A stretch of DNA of 5,891 bases, from assembly GCA_029335925.2 (NCBI GenBank), contig JARJMX020000138.1:1-5891 (forward strand), written 5' to 3'. The notes beneath the pieces were generated by a model, which saw only the letters and a list, made by a program, of their open reading frames with translations, was not told the origin of the DNA and did not search any database. Made by a program: the position numbers and the translations under genes. Numbering within the stretch: position 1 is the stretch's first letter; the number at the start of each line of letters is the position of its first letter. The stretch is from Gammaproteobacteria bacterium. Its GTDB lineage: Bacteria > Pseudomonadota > Gammaproteobacteria > Halothiobacillales > Halothiobacillaceae. Below are positions 1 through 5,655 of the stretch, piece after piece.

Positions 1-313
1 CTTCCGGCTGCGCGAGCGCAGCGGGAAGGCGACAGGCCACAAGGCCGCGGACATCATGGATGTCACTCCGGGAGCGGTCATCGCCTTCATGCATCGTCTT
101 GGCGTGAACGTCCTTATCCATGGCCATACCCATCGTCCGGCGATCCATCACGAGGATGGACGGCTGCGTGCCGTGCTGGGCGACTGGGAGGATAGCGCGG
201 TGCTTCTAAGCACAACCCCCGAGGGGCTGCGCTTGGAACGCATTGACGATGCCGGTACAACGACCGTGCTGACCCAAGCCACCTGGCCGCTCATCCCACC
301 AGCAGGCGCTTAA
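1..313 (+). CDS. lpxH: UDP-2,3-diacylglucosamine diphosphatase LpxH, C-terminal part (5' end outside window)
   Basis: LpxH hydrolyses UDP-2,3-diacylglucosamine to 2,3-diacylglucosamine-1-phosphate (lipid X) and UMP, the fourth step of lipid A synthesis, at the inner face of the cytoplasmic membrane. The reading frame is open from base 2 and ends at TAA 311-313, giving 103 residues, roughly the last 40% of a protein that is about 240 residues in E. coli. The segment [11 protein letters not shown] followed by [12 protein letters not shown] matches the LpxH family closely. The two histidines of GHTH are the C-terminal metal ligands of this calcineurin-like phosphoesterase (E. coli H195 and H197). 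The other metal ligands lie upstream, outside the window. After the domain there is a tail of about 25 residues with no recognisable motif. The 3' end overlaps the 3' end of rnhB on the other strand by 23 bases. Identity is confident; the N-terminus cannot be judged. Confidence 0.93.
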   Translation, partial: FRLRERSGKATGHKAADIMDVTPGAVIAFMHRLGVNVLIHGHTHRPAIHHEDGRLRAVLGDWEDSAVLLSTTPEGLRLERIDDAGTTTVLTQATWPLIPPAGA

Positions 314-905
314 CCGGGCCGAAGCTCACCCGATGCTCGGGGCAGGGGCCATGCTCGGCGAGCGCGGCGAGATGTTCCGCCGTCGGATAACCCTTATGCT
401 TGACAAAACCGTATTGCGGATAACGCGCATGCAGCTCCAGCATGGAATGATCGCGCGCCACCTTGGCGAGGATGGAGGCCGCACTGATGGCAGGCTCCAG
501 CGCATCCCCGCCGACGATGGCCTGGACCGGAAAAGGAAGGCTCGGGGCGAGCTTGCCATCCACCAACACTTGGGCAGGAGCGAGAGCAAGCCCCGCCACT
601 GCGCGCTGCATGGCGAGGAAGCTGGCCTGGAGGATGTTGAGACGATCGATCTCCTACACACTCGCGGAGGCGATGCACCAAGCCAGCGACTGCGCCTGGA
701 TGAGTTCGAACAGGGCCTCCCGCCGCCGGGCGGTGAGCCTCTTGGAGTCGTTCAGCCCCTCGATAGGCCGCGCAGGATCCAGGATGACCGCCGCGGCATA
801 GACCGCCCCGGCCAGAGGGCCGCGGCCCGCCTCGTCCACTCCGGCCACATGGGCCACCGGCTCCACGGTCGGGGGATCGAACAGGGGATACGATTCAGCG
901 GGCAT
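291..905 (-). pseudogene. rnhB: Ribonuclease HII, full length but interrupted by an in-frame amber codon
   Basis: RNase HII cuts the RNA strand of RNA-DNA hybrids and starts removal of misincorporated ribonucleotides in the cytoplasm. Read from ATG at 905-903 to TGA at 293-291, the frame has 204 codons (E. coli: 198 residues). This start is chosen because AGGTG lies 7 bases upstream and the conserved domain begins soon after. Codon 84 (654-656) is TAG. Homology continues in the same frame: [16 protein letters not shown] and LNDSKRL before it, [31 protein letters not shown] and SFGPVKRLL after it. The four catalytic acidic residues are D24, E25, D116 and D134 (equivalent to E. coli D16, E17, D108, D126). 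The last two lie after the stop, so an 83-residue product would be inactive. The flanking protein shows no decay, which fits a recent mutation, a sequencing error or readthrough. A Met at codon 99 could not by itself restore activity. Identity is sure; whether it is functional is open. Confidence 0.88.
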
Positions 906-922
906 GACAAAACACCTATAAT
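894..922 (+). promoter_or_regulatory. Probable promoter of the gnnA-gnnB-lpxB operon
   Basis: A perfect TATAAT lies at 917-922, and TTCAGC at 894-899 sits 17 bases upstream as a weak -35 (three of six consensus bases). Transcription would start near 929, giving a leader of about 78 bases before gnnA. The site lies just upstream of the rnhB start on the opposite strand, so a polymerase here would also affect rnhB. For rnhB itself only a poor promoter is visible on the minus strand (TTGGTT, 16 bases, TATAGG). The call rests on the -10 match and the position; no activator site is recognised. Confidence 0.5.
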
Positions 923-983
923 CCAAGCTTTCTTCAAACCAAACCTTGCACGGGCCGGTGAGTATTCCCCGTCCCCAAGGGGA

Positions 984-997
984 AGAGCTAAGAGCTA
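984..997 (+). repeat. Tandem 7-base duplication in the gnnA leader
   Basis: AGAGCTA occurs twice in direct succession, immediately before the GGG that completes the ribosome binding site of gnnA (AGGG at 997-1000, 6 bases before ATG 1007). Just upstream, TTCCCC (965-970) and GGGGAA (979-984) could pair as a small hairpin with an 8-base loop. A role in translation control is possible but not shown. Confidence 0.4.
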
Positions 998-1006
998 GGG
1001 TAACGG

Positions 1007-1945
1007 ATGAGCAAGCTTCGCTGTGCGGTGATCGGCACCGGCTACCTTGGTCAATTCCATGCCGACAAATACGCCCAACTCCCCGAGTGCGAGCTTGTGG
1101 CCGTGGTGGACGCCAACCCCGAGACCTCTGCAAGCATCGCCTCCAGGCACAACTGCCAGGGCCTGACCGATTACCGCGAGATTCTGGGCAAGGTGGATGC
1201 TGTCAGCATCGCCGTGCCGACCAGCCTGCATTTTCAGGTGGCGCGTGACTTTCTCGCCGCGGGCAGTCACGTGCTGGTCGAAAAACCCATCACCACGACG
1301 GTGGAGGAGGCCGACGCACTGATCGAGCTCGCGCGTGAACACCACCGCGTGCTCATGGTGGGCCACCTGGAACGCTTCAACCCTGCCATCCTCGCCCTGG
1401 AAGGCATACTGGATCAGCCGCGTTTCATCGAATCCACCCGCCTAGCCCCCTTCAAGCCGCGTGCTACGGATGTGAGTGTGGTGCTGGATTTGATGATCCA
1501 TGACATTGACATCATCCTCGACATCGTCGATAGCCCCATCACCCATATCGAGGCCAGCGGCGCGGCCGTGCTGACCGGCGACACCGATATCGCCAATGCT
1601 CGCCTGACCTTCGCCAACGGCTGTGTGGCCAACGTCACCGCCAGCCGCATCAGCCTTAAGAGTGAACGTAAGATGCGCCTCTTCCAGAAGGACGCCTACC
1701 TGTCGGTCGACTTCCAGAATCGCGTGCTGGCCACCCACCGCCGTGGCTTAGGCGAAATGTTCCCCGGTGTACCCGAGATTCTCTCCGAGGAAGCCCGCTT
1801 TGAGAACAGCGATGCTTTGTTGGCTGAGATCCAGCACTTCGTCGAATGCGTCCTGACCGGTCGCCACCCGCGCGTGCCCGGCGAAGCCGGTCGCCGTGCA
1901 CTCGCTGCTGCCGCGGAAATCAGCGCCCTCCTCCGTTCCGCCTGA
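1007..1945 (+). CDS. gnnA: UDP-GlcNAc 3-dehydrogenase GnnA (Gfo/Idh/MocA family)
   Basis: GnnA oxidises the 3-hydroxyl of UDP-GlcNAc with NAD+, giving the 3-keto sugar that GnnB aminates. The product has 312 residues. Residues 1-120 form a Rossmann domain with the glycine-rich turn [11 protein letters not shown] (8-18) and an acidic residue ending strand 2 (VVDANP, D35). EKP at 92-94 carries the conserved Lys of this family, and GHLERFNP is at 119-126. The C-terminal half contains DLMIHDIDI (161-169), where H165 is the expected catalytic histidine. No signal peptide or membrane segment is seen, so it is cytoplasmic. AGGG 6 bases before the ATG supports this start. The family alone covers many sugar dehydrogenases. 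The specific call rests on the adjoining DegT aminotransferase and lpxB, the order described for gnnA-gnnB in Acidithiobacillus ferrooxidans. An alternative is a WbpB-like uronate dehydrogenase, but no partner genes for that pathway are present. Confidence 0.8.
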   Translation: MSKLRCAVIGTGYLGQFHADKYAQLPECELVAVVDANPETSASIASRHNCQGLTDYREILGKVDAVSIAVPTSLHFQVARDFLAAGSHVLVEKPITTTVEEADALIELAREHHRVLMVGHLERFNPAILALEGILDQPRFIESTRLAPFKPRATDVSVVLDLMIHDIDIILDIVDSPITHIEASGAAVLTGDTDIANARLTFANGCVANVTASRISLKSERKMRLFQKDAYLSVDFQNRVLATHRRGLGEMFPGVPEILSEEARFENSDALLAEIQHFVECVLTGRHPRVPGEAGRRALAAAAEISALLRSA

Positions 1946-1971
1946 CCCTTTCAGCCCACAGAGAATCCCCC

Positions 1972-3069
1972 ATGACAATCCCGATGGTCGACCTTTCCGC
2001 CCAGTACCGCGCTTTGCAAGCGGAGATCGACGCCGGTCTGGCCGCCACCCTGCAATCCACCCAGTTCATCCTCGGTTCCAACGTGCACGCCTTCGAGGAG
2101 GAAGCAGCCGCTTACCTCGGTGTTAGGCATGCCATCGGCGTTGCCAACGGCACCGATGCCCTGCATCTGGCCCTGCTCGCCGTCGGCATCGGGGAAGGCG
2201 ATGAGGTCATCACCTCGCCCTTTACTTTCATTGCCACTGCGGAAGCCATCCGCTATGTCGGGGCACGCCCGGTGTTCGTCGATATCGACCCGCGCACCTT
2301 CAACCTTGATCCTGACTTGATCGAGGCGGCCATCACCCCGAAAACCCGTGCCATCCTCCCAGTGCACATCTTTGGTCAACCGGCGGACATGGCGGCCATC
2401 CGCGCGCTGGCGATCAAGTATGGACTGAAGATCATCGAGGACTGCGCCCAATCGTTCGGCGCGGACTTCCAAGGCCGGATGACCGGCAGTCTGGGTGATG
2501 CGGGGGCGTTCAGCTTCTTTCCAAGCAAGAATCTCGGCTGCTTCGGCGACGGCGGCATGATCACCACCAACTCAAACGCCATCGCCGAAAAAGTGCGCAT
2601 GCTGCGTAACCACGGCAGCAAGGTGCGCTATTACCATGACATCATCGGCTATAATAGCCGATTGGACGAGATGCAGGCCGTCATCCTGCGCGCCAAACTG
2701 CCGCACATCGACACCTACAACCGCGAACGCCGCCGGGTTGCGCACCGCTACAACGCCGGGCTGGCCGGACTGCCGCTGACTACCCCGTTTGAGGATGGCC
2801 TTGGTACCCACGTCTTTCACCAGTACACCCTGCTCACCGACCGCCGCGAGGCCATCCAGCAGGCCCTGGAGGCGGAAGGCATCGCCAGCGCCATCTACTA
2901 CCCCATCCCCCTGCACCAACAGAACGTGTTCAAGGCAGACTATCCTGGCCTCTGCCTGCCGGTGGCGGAAGATGTCGCCCGCCGCTGCCTGAGCCTGCCG
3001 ATCTACCCGGAGCTGCCGGATGCCAGCATTGACCGCATCTGCGCCGTTATCCGCCGCGCCGTTGGCTGA
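1972..3069 (+). CDS. gnnB: UDP-3-keto-GlcNAc aminotransferase GnnB (DegT/DnrJ/EryC1 family)
   Basis: GnnB transfers an amino group, with glutamate as the expected donor, to UDP-3-keto-GlcNAc to form UDP-GlcNAc3N, the precursor of 2,3-diamino lipid A. The product has 365 residues, normal for PLP-dependent sugar aminotransferases. Visible motifs are ANGTDALHLAL (58-68), SPFTFIATAEA (82-92), EDCAQSFGA (156-164, with D157 contacting the PLP ring nitrogen), SFFPSKNLGCFGDGG (181-195, with K186 as the Schiff-base lysine) and GYNSRLDEMQA (226-236). The frame is open further upstream, but the start at 1972 is chosen because MTIPMVDLSAQY is the usual N-terminus and it falls 26 bases after the gnnA stop. 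The ribosome binding site is weak (AGAGAA), so translation may be coupled to gnnA. A 19-base palindrome sits inside the GYNSRL codons. It could be a WbpE-like enzyme instead, but linkage to lpxB favours GnnB. Confidence 0.82.
   Translation: MTIPMVDLSAQYRALQAEIDAGLAATLQSTQFILGSNVHAFEEEAAAYLGVRHAIGVANGTDALHLALLAVGIGEGDEVITSPFTFIATAEAIRYVGARPVFVDIDPRTFNLDPDLIEAAITPKTRAILPVHIFGQPADMAAIRALAIKYGLKIIEDCAQSFGADFQGRMTGSLGDAGAFSFFPSKNLGCFGDGGMITTNSNAIAEKVRMLRNHGSKVRYYHDIIGYNSRLDEMQAVILRAKLPHIDTYNRERRRVAHRYNAGLAGLPLTTPFEDGLGTHVFHQYTLLTDRREAIQQALEAEGIASAIYYPIPLHQQNVFKADYPGLCLPVAEDVARRCLSLPIYPELPDASIDRICAVIRRAVG
2644..2662. repeat. 19-base palindrome with embedded TATAAT inside gnnB
   Basis: ATCGGCTAT and its exact reverse complement ATAGCCGAT flank a single central A (2653). 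In RNA this would be an 8 bp stem with a UAA loop. The centre contains TATAAT (2650-2655), but no good -35 is placed upstream. It lies in the codons for the conserved GYNSRL motif, which limits how freely the sequence could vary. Confidence 0.55.
3009..3012 (+). promoter_or_regulatory. Ribosome binding site deciding the lpxB start inside gnnB
   Basis: GGAG at 3009-3012 lies 7 bases before ATG 3020, within the last 61 bases of gnnB. The later in-frame candidates (TTG 3062, GTG 3083, GTG 3086, ATG 3089) have no comparable site. This favours a start that overlaps the end of gnnB by 50 bases and suggests translational coupling. Confidence 0.5.
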
Positions 3070-4213
3070 CGCACGCCCCCCGGTGGTGATGTTCTCCGCT
3101 GGGGAGGCCTCGGGCGATAAGCACGCTGCCGCCGTGTTCCGCGCCATGCGGGAGCGCATACCACATCTTCACGCCATCGGCATGGGTGGGGCGGCCATGC
3201 GTGAAGCGGGGATCGAGCTGATCGTCGATTCCTCCGGCCTTGGCGTGGTCGGGCTGGGCGAAGTCCTCCGCCACTATGGCGACCTTCGGCGGGCCCTGAC
3301 CACCATGCAGAAGACGGCGTGCAAGCAGCGTCCGGACTTGCTGATCTGCGTGGATTACAAGGAGTTCAACCTCAAGCTGGCCCGCCATGCCAAGGCATGC
3401 GGCATCAAGGTGTTGTTCTATGTCAGCCCGCAGGTCTGGGCCTGGCGACCGGGCCGGGTAAAAACGTACGGCGCGGCTATTGACATGATGGCCGTGATCT
3501 TTCCCTTCGAGACCGCCTTTTACGAGGCCGAGAACATCCCGGTGAGCTATGTCGGCCACCCGCTGGCCGGCAGAGTTCAAGCGAGCGCCCCGCGTGAGGT
3601 ACTTATGGCCGAGTTTGGGCTTGCGCCCGACCAGCCCGTAGTGGGCCTTTTGCCCGGCAGCCGCAAGGCCGAAATCGAGCGCCTTCTGCCTATCATGCTT
3701 CAGGCAGCTGCCTTAATCGCCGCCCAACATCCTGCGGTGCAATTCATCCTCCCGCGTGCCAGCAGCATCGCGAACGACTTGCTTGAGCCTCACCTTGCGG
3801 CAGCCAAGGTGAGGGTGACCGTCATACCCGAACGCAGCTACGATGTCCTCGCCTGCTGCGACGCCGTCATGGTCGCCTCCGGCACCGCCACCCTGGAAGT
3901 CGCGCTGATGCAAGTGCCCATGGCCATCCTCTATAAGGTCAACCCGCTGACCTACGCCATGCTCAAACCCCTCATTCGCATCCCGGATATTGGTCTTGCC
4001 AATATCGTCGCCGGACGCCGGATCGTGCCCGAGTTTGTTCAAGGCGCGGCCAAGCCCGAAACCTTGGCTGCTGAAATCCAGCGCATACTGGAAGATGCCG
4101 ACTACGCCGAGCGCATGCGCAAGGATCTGGCCGAAGTGAAAGAAAAACTCGGCCCCGGTGGCGGGGTGGAGCGCATGGCGGATCTCGCGTGCGGAATGCT
4201 CGCCAAGATCTAA
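3020..4213 (+). CDS. lpxB: Lipid-A-disaccharide synthase LpxB
   Basis: LpxB joins lipid X to UDP-2,3-diacylglucosamine, releasing UDP and forming the beta-1,6 disaccharide of lipid A; it is a peripheral inner-membrane glycosyltransferase (GT19). From ATG 3020 the product has 397 residues (E. coli: 382). Motifs in order are SAGEASGD (26-33), GVVGLGEVL, VDYKEFN with D112 matching E. coli D98 needed for activity, YVSPQVWAWRPGRV, FPFE, YVGHPLA, LLPGSRKAEIE, VASGTATLEVAL and DIGLANIVAGR. The first 20 residues (rich in A, P and S) precede the usual LpxB N-terminus and may not be translated if a later start (TTG 3062, GTG 3083 or 3086) is used. It is the last gene of the operon and ends 41 bases before the convergent fumC stop. 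The acceptor in this host is expected to carry amide-linked acyl chains because of gnnAB. Two perfect inverted repeats lie in its 3' half. Identity is certain; the start is not. Confidence 0.94.
   Translation: MPALTASAPLSAAPLADARPPVVMFSAGEASGDKHAAAVFRAMRERIPHLHAIGMGGAAMREAGIELIVDSSGLGVVGLGEVLRHYGDLRRALTTMQKTACKQRPDLLICVDYKEFNLKLARHAKACGIKVLFYVSPQVWAWRPGRVKTYGAAIDMMAVIFPFETAFYEAENIPVSYVGHPLAGRVQASAPREVLMAEFGLAPDQPVVGLLPGSRKAEIERLLPIMLQAAALIAAQHPAVQFILPRASSIANDLLEPHLAAAKVRVTVIPERSYDVLACCDAVMVASGTATLEVALMQVPMAILYKVNPLTYAMLKPLIRIPDIGLANIVAGRRIVPEFVQGAAKPETLAAEIQRILEDADYAERMRKDLAEVKEKLGPGGGVERMADLACGMLAKI
3788..3814. repeat. Perfect 10 bp inverted repeat (hairpin) inside lpxB
   Basis: CCTCACCTTG (3788-3797) and CAAGGTGAGG (3805-3814) are exact reverse complements separated by the 7-base loop CGGCAGC. 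In mRNA this would be a stable hairpin covering codons for PHLAAAKVR. No T-run follows, so it is not a standard intrinsic terminator. Confidence 0.6.
3986..4006. repeat. 8 bp inverted repeat inside lpxB
   Basis: GATATTGG (3986-3993) and CCAATATC (3999-4006) are exact reverse complements around a 5-base loop. The site encodes the conserved DIGLANI segment, so protein constraint may explain it. It is of a size expected about once by chance in a window like this. Confidence 0.35.
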
Positions 4214-4254
4214 CGGAACATTTTCAACAAGGGGGGAAAATTGGCAGAAGGACC
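4214..4254. other. Short convergent gap between lpxB and fumC
   Basis: These 41 bases separate two convergent stop codons. ATTTTC (4220-4225) and GAAAAT (4236-4241) can pair around a loop of 10 bases containing a run of six G, giving a weak AT-rich stem. No GC-rich stem with a T-run is present on either strand, so I see no convincing intrinsic terminator for either gene. Confidence 0.3.
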
Positions 4255-5655
4255 TCAGCCCCCTGCCCCACTCATCCCGGCCTGAATGCCGCCTTGCGCC
4301 AAGATGGCCGGATCGAGCAGACGGCGCAGGGTCTCTTCGTCCAGATCGGTTTCTTCTTTTGCCACTTCAAGCAAGGTGCGCCCTTCGGTATAGGCACGCT
4401 TGGCAATAGCCGCACCCTTCTCGTAACCGATGATGGGGTTGAGAGCGGTGACCAGGATGGGATTGCGCGCCAGTGCCGCCTCCAGCTGTGGCCGATTGAG
4501 CTCCATGTCGGCGATGGCTTTGTCAGCGAGGGCGCGGCAGGCGTTGGTCATGAGGTTGATCTGATCAAGCAGGCTATCGGCAATGAGCGGCAGCATAACG
4601 TTGAGCTGGAAGTTGCCGCTCGCCCCGGCGATGCCGATGGCGGTGTCGTGCCCCATGACCCGCGCGCAGGCCATCATGACCGCCTCGGGGATGACCGGGT
4701 TGACCTTACCAGGCATGATGGAACAGCCGGGTTGCAAGGCGGGCAGGCGAATCTCGGCCAGGCCCGCGAGCGGGCCGGAGTTCATCCAGCGCAGATCGTT
4801 GGCAATCTTCATCAGCACCACGGCAAGAGCGCGCAGCTGGCCACTGGCCTCGACCGCGGCATCCTGGCTCGCAAGACCCATAAACAGATTGTCCATGGGT
4901 TTGAACGTCATCCCGGTCAGACGAGTGAGTTCTTCGGCGACTTTCGGACCGAAATCCTCAGGGGTGTTGATCCCGGTTCCCACCGCGGTGCCGCCCTGCG
5001 GCAGGGTACGCAGACGGGTAAGGGTATCCCGCAAGCGTGCTTCGGCTGCGGCAAGCTGGGCAGCCCAGCCGGAGAGCTCTTGGCCCAGGGTGATTGGCAT
5101 CGCATCCATCAGGTGGGTGCGACCGGTCTTGACCACGTCCTGCCATGCCGTGCCCCGGCGCTCGATGACCGCACGCAGGTGGGCCACGGCCGGCAGTAGG
5201 CGTTCCTGGATCTCCAGCACAGCCGAAACATGGATCGCGGTGGGGATCACGTCATTGGAGCTCTGCCCCATGTTAACGTGGTCATTCGGATGCACAGGAT
5301 GCTCGCTGGTCGAGGCTAAGCGAGCAATCACCTCGTTGGCATTCATATTGCTGGAAGTCCCGGAACCGGTCTGAAAGACCTCAACGGGAAACTGATCATC
5401 GAAGCGGCCTTCGGCGACCTGCAAGGCGGCACGCTGGATGGACTCGGCGCGGACGGGATCGAGCAGGCCAAGCTCGGCATTCACCTTAGCGCAGGCCGCC
5501 TTGATCAGGCCAAGGGCTCGAAGGAAGGGGCGAGGCATCGGCCGCCCACTGATGTGAAAATTCTCCACCGCGCGCTGCGTTTGCGCGCCCCACAGGGCGT
5601 TGACCGGGACCTTGAGCTCGCCCATGCTGTCTTTTTCAATACGAAAGTCGCTCAT
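4255..5655 (-). CDS. fumC: Class II fumarate hydratase FumC, with Cys at the catalytic Ser position
   Basis: FumC interconverts fumarate and L-malate in the TCA cycle; class II enzymes are iron-free cytoplasmic homotetramers. From ATG 5655-5653 the product has 466 residues (E. coli: 467). This start is chosen over an ATG 11 codons upstream because AAGGTGGAG ends 2 bases before it and MSDFRIEKDSMGEL is the family N-terminus. Motifs are LWGAQTQRAVENF (21-33), TGSGTSSNMNANEV (96-109), VHPNDHVNMGQSSND (121-135), GRTHLMDAMPITLGQE (178-193, with H181 matching E. coli H188), GGTAVGTGIN (221-230) and the signature GCSIMPGKVNP (310-320) with K317, N319 and E324. In E. coli the residue at position 311 here is S318, the catalytic serine of the mobile loop; here it is C311, so the usual fumarate lyase signature is broken. 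Aspartase is less likely because the substrate motifs are fumarase-like. It is transcribed toward lpxB, as a single gene as far as visible. Confidence 0.88.
   Translation of the reverse strand: MSDFRIEKDSMGELKVPVNALWGAQTQRAVENFHISGRPMPRPFLRALGLIKAACAKVNAELGLLDPVRAESIQRAALQVAEGRFDDQFPVEVFQTGSGTSSNMNANEVIARLASTSEHPVHPNDHVNMGQSSNDVIPTAIHVSAVLEIQERLLPAVAHLRAVIERRGTAWQDVVKTGRTHLMDAMPITLGQELSGWAAQLAAAEARLRDTLTRLRTLPQGGTAVGTGINTPEDFGPKVAEELTRLTGMTFKPMDNLFMGLASQDAAVEASGQLRALAVVLMKIANDLRWMNSGPLAGLAEIRLPALQPGCSIMPGKVNPVIPEAVMMACARVMGHDTAIGIAGASGNFQLNVMLPLIADSLLDQINLMTNACRALADKAIADMELNRPQLEAALARNPILVTALNPIIGYEKGAAIAKRAYTEGRTLLEVAKEETDLDEETLRRLLDPAILAQGGIQAGMSGAGG

Noticed and set aside
291..611. C-terminal half of rnhB as an independent gene starting at Met 611
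   Set aside because: It has no nearby ribosome binding site and lacks the DE pair of the active site, so it is the continuation of rnhB past the amber codon.
654..656. Selenocysteine explanation for the rnhB internal stop
   Set aside because: The codon is TAG, not TGA, and RNase HII needs no selenocysteine here.
333..998. Plus-strand open frame of 221 codons opposite rnhB
   Set aside because: It lies antisense to RNase HII coding sequence, has a low-complexity charged composition and no motif, and ends in the gnnA leader.
906..1133. N-terminal extension of rnhB to an ATG at 1133
   Set aside because: The extension runs across the intergenic region and into gnnA, and its residues do not resemble RNase HII. 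ATG 905 has a ribosome binding site and gives family length.
4214..4254. Intrinsic terminator between lpxB and fumC
   Set aside because: Only a weak AT-rich 6 bp pairing is present, with no GC-rich stem followed by a T-run on either strand.
4189..5199. Long plus-strand open frame of 336 codons opposite fumC
   Set aside because: It is antisense to a well-conserved fumarase, rich in G, H, Q and R with no recognisable motif, as expected for the complementary strand of a GC-rich gene.
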